Below, piece by piece: positions 61,607 through 64,000 of a stretch of 64,000 nucleotides of DNA. Both the position numbers and the translations under genes were made by a program. The DNA is taken from positions 149,606,001 through 149,670,000 of the forward strand of contig JBITNC010000001.1 in the NCBI GenBank assembly GCA_050084985.1, read 5' to 3'. The notes beneath the pieces were generated by a model that saw nothing but the letters and a program-made list of their open reading frames with translations, ran no database searches and was not told the DNA's origin. The stretch comes from Nageia nagi (lineage: Eukaryota; Pinophyta). The number at the start of each line of letters is the position of its first letter. The stretch's first letter is position 1.

Positions 61607-62943
61607 TCAATCGGATGTCGGCGGCGGTCGTGGTGGCGGTAGATCCCCAGGTCCCAATCCCGACGAACCAGAAGCCTCCGTTTTCCCGATTCCACTGGAC
61701 TGTGAATGATGAATTCTCCGCACCAGTGGCGGTGATTGATGGGGTGGCCGAGCTTGTATTTCCGTCACGTAATACGTCGGTTCCACACGCTCATGACACG
61801 TCTGCTGTTGCTCTCCAAACGTCATAGATGAAGAAAACGAAGCTTGCCACATCCTCTCACCTTGAATTTGTTGCTGCTGTTGTTGAATTTGTTGCTGTTG
61901 TTGAATTTGTCGTTGCTGGGACATTATGTATTGCTGAAGAAGAGACATGGAAGTCTGTTGGGGAATCCCCGGGTTCTGTAAAAGCTGTGCATATTCATAA
62001 TACTCCGCTGGTATACTGGGCTGTTGAGAAACAGCCGAACGCTGGGATGTCAACATCTCCCTTTCTCGTTCTCTTTCTCCTTCTCCTCCAACCGAAGAAG
62101 AAGAACCAGACGAAGCACCCGTTCTGGTAGACGCGATAACGGGAGTAAGTTGTGCATCTTCCGGAAAGTTCAACTTAGCACGGGTTCCTCTAAACCGCAG
62201 CGCCGCCACATCGTACGCCCGGGCGGCGTCCTCCGCCGTATCGAACGTTCCAAGCCACACCCGCGCCGCCTTCTGTGGGTCTCGTATTTCCGCTGCCCAC
62301 TTTCCCCACGGTCTCTGTCTCACTCCCCTGTATCTCCTCTGCCTCTCTCCAGTCGATGAAGAAGCCGCACTTTCCTGCGTTCTCCCAACTTCCGCTGCAC
62401 CATCACATAACAAAAATAAAAATAAAAAAAAAATCAACATCAATCTTACATATCTTAAAAACATATTTCTAAAAACGTCAGAGACTTGACATATCTTAAA
62501 GACATATATCTGAAAAAGTCGAGAGGCGATTGTCTATCACGAACCTGCCGAAGCTATGGGCACCGTTGGTACAGATTGCTGTTGAATCAATTCCGACGTT
62601 GGGCGTGGAATTGCACCGCCCATTCAGGATTTGTACTAGGATTTATATAAACAGGATTATTATACTCCATCGCTGCACCTCCACCACCAACAGGACGTTG
62701 TCTAGTAAAGGGTGGAATTTCCGTGGTGTCAAGTTCCTGAACATCTCTTTCGCGTTTCATACCCGTCGTTCCTGCAACTACGTCTGTGAGAGCGGAAACC
62801 ATAACTGACATCTCCCTTGAACTGGAAAGCCCGCTATAAAATCCCGACAATCTTCTCAACTGTTCTTGTTCACTCTCCTCCTCATTCTCCTCCTCTTTAG
62901 CTACCGCTTCCTCTCCCCTCCTCGCCACTTTGCAAATTAACAT
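61607..62943 (-). CDS. ABR1-like ERF transcription factor, two exons
   Basis: A nuclear AP2/ERF transcription factor of ERF group X (ABR1/RAP2.6L relatives), a group tied to ABA, wounding and stress responses. Exon 1 starts at the ATG at 62943 (MLICKVAR, comparable to the group's conserved N-terminal motif; an upstream in-frame TTG is not a likely start). It carries the group motif [16 protein letters not shown]. Exon 2 begins at 62394 after an AG acceptor and holds a complete AP2 domain (62332-62159, about residues 137-194) with [18 protein letters not shown] and [19 protein letters not shown]-type in the DNA-contact residues. The C-terminus is Gln-rich (activation-like) and ends in Pro- and Ser-rich sequence. 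With the phase-compatible donor at 62598/62597 the product is 377 residues. A stronger donor at 62545/62544 would need a one-base frame change in exon 1. Upstream DNA carries DRE and ABRE sites. A functional gene is likely but not certain. Confidence 0.88.
61861..61925 (-). repeat. Polyglutamine-coding CAA/CAG tract of the ERF gene
   Basis: Codes three runs of Gln separated by Ile in the C-terminal part. Mixed CAA and CAG codons, in frame; variable length between relatives would be expected. Confidence 0.8.
62395..62597 (-). other. Intron of the ERF gene (proposed)
   Basis: The acceptor TGGTGCAG ends at 62395 after a T-rich tract. The donor is either the weak AAC|GTCGGA (62597, keeps the frame) or the strong GCAG|GTTCGT (62544, frame broken upstream). 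Size 203 or 150 bp. Confidence 0.6.
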
Positions 62944-63080
62944 GTAAAACACCTTCGCAACGTTTTTCTCGTACCTATGATTTCTCTCGCCTAAAATCAA
63001 ATTCCTAATATTATTTAGAATTAGAATAAAGAGGCAACAAAGGTCCTTTTAATTTGCAAATCCACCTACATTTAAGATCC

Positions 63081-63501
63081 ACCGACACCAATCCTTGTCC
63101 TAATTCTTTCTTCTTTTTGACCATCCGTTCGGCCTCTCCCTCCTTTTCTCACAAGTTCAGGCCGTTCCGCCGACTTAAGCACAATTGGAGGTCGGTTAGT
63201 AGCTTTCAGGGCAACCAGATTTTAAATGCCCACCGACTCAAACGTGTCAAAAAAACAAGAGCGCTGCGGATTTCCAAATCACCTCTCCAAATGTGTTGAC
63301 ACGGTCGCTTCTTCATTAAGATTGGTCAAGTGATTAGACATAAGTTGCTAACAATAAAATAGAAAATGCCAACACTTTCCAGTTAGGCTTTAAGATTTTA
63401 TATTTGGTTAGAATTGTTCGAACACGTGTCGTATTACTACAAAGGAAAGAAGGGTCGTTAGGGAAGCATGATTTTTTAGTCAGCACTTACGTGGCACCGA
63501 C
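63081..63501 (-). promoter_or_regulatory. DRE/ABRE-rich upstream region of the ERF gene
   Basis: DRE/CRT cores (RCCGAC) at 63081-63086, 63169-63174, 63191-63196 (reverse), 63232-63237 and 63496-63501. G-box CACGTG lies at 63423-63428 inside an ABRE (ACGTGTC, 63424-63430). A second ABRE, ACGTGGC, at 63489-63495 directly abuts the last DRE. The sites lie 140-560 bp before the ATG. This predicts control by DREB and ABA-linked bZIP factors. I see no convincing TATA box near the start. Confidence 0.65.
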
Positions 63502-64000
63502 CGGATATGTTCAAGAACTCGCAGACATTTAGACTCCGGGTCAAATTGAGTTTAACTAAAATTAGGCTGTAATTTGGATTTACACGTACCTTCCCACGTT
63601 TTCCAAAACTAGTTGTCGATTTCCTTAAAGAAAGAGGAAGCTGCATACTTTTTCTGGTAAGGGTAGCTGAAAGTATTCTTTTGGATGTTTTTGGAGAATA
63701 ATACCACATCATGGTGGAATATTCGACGCTCCTTACCTTGTCTCGTAACAATTTTAGAAGGGTCTTCCAACATTTGCTTTTTTTTTTTTCACAACATGAA
63801 CTCTTTAAACTATTATTTAATAAGGTATGTACGCAACTAAACCTATTACTAATTCAAATTCTTTAGAAGCTAAAATACTTCCACTTATTATGAAACGCTT
63901 TAATATTTCTTAAAATACCTTCAAATTTTAAATTCAATTTTCAACACCTTTTAAACTCTTCATAAATAACTAAAAGTTCTATCATTTTATTGTTATTTTA
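63502..64000. other. Upstream flank of the ERF gene
   Basis: No coding frame I can support. CACGTAC near 63583 is another ACGT-core site. Confidence 0.45.

Overview
This is nuclear DNA of a seed plant with a large, repeat-rich genome. The signs are AT-rich sequence full of Ty1/copia LTR retrotransposons primed by initiator-tRNA-Met, a plant-specific Sirevirus-type copia element, a DUF659/BED hAT transposase relic, a tRNA-derived SINE pair and an ABR1-like ERF transcription-factor gene. The scale of LTR nesting would fit a gymnosperm, but the sequence alone does not fix the species. At least 70% of the window is mobile DNA, mostly decayed. The only host gene I can support is the ERF gene at the right end.

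Layout: 1-6730, copia element E (+), 5' LTR outside the window, inserted into a hAT transposase reading frame (6731-8490, -). 8620-11950, the hAT flank, a GC-rich patch and a decayed DUF4283/zinc-knuckle reading frame. 11950-12824, the 5' LTR and leader of copia element F. 12870-13480, a LINE RNase H relic. 14340-40140, a four-deep nest. An old copia RT fragment D (-) was hit by element A (-, 14641-40028, TSD TTTAT). A was hit in its integrase by element B (+, 18119-35086, TSD AAATA/AAGTA). B was hit in its 5' LTR by element C (-, 18377-27250, TSD ACACT/ACACC). E, A, B and C belong to one copia family, and F shares its leader and much of its LTR. 42278-42749 and 55643-56113 are solo LTRs, each with a perfect TSD. 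43122-52573 is a 9.45 kb Sirevirus-like copia element G (TSD CCTTA) whose 2 kb LTRs carry about 50 copies of a 14-bp repeat. 53028-53552 is a 25-bp minisatellite. 56400-56806 is a SINE pair. 60820-61050 is a cluster of TGACG/ACGT motifs beside a TATA box. 61607-62943 (-) is the two-exon ERF gene, with a DRE/ABRE-rich upstream region up to 63501.

The most unusual signal is inside B. Between its body and its terminal LTR it carries a second full 499-bp LTR followed by about 175 bp of D sequence, joined at exactly the same nucleotide at which A is joined to D. B therefore appears to descend from a read-through or recombinant copy of the A locus, and it landed back inside A. Other notable signals are a palindrome in U3 kept by paired base changes across the LTR family, a leader hairpin shared by four copies, the 14-bp LTR array, and an ERF gene whose first exon either uses a weak splice donor or contains a one-base frameshift.
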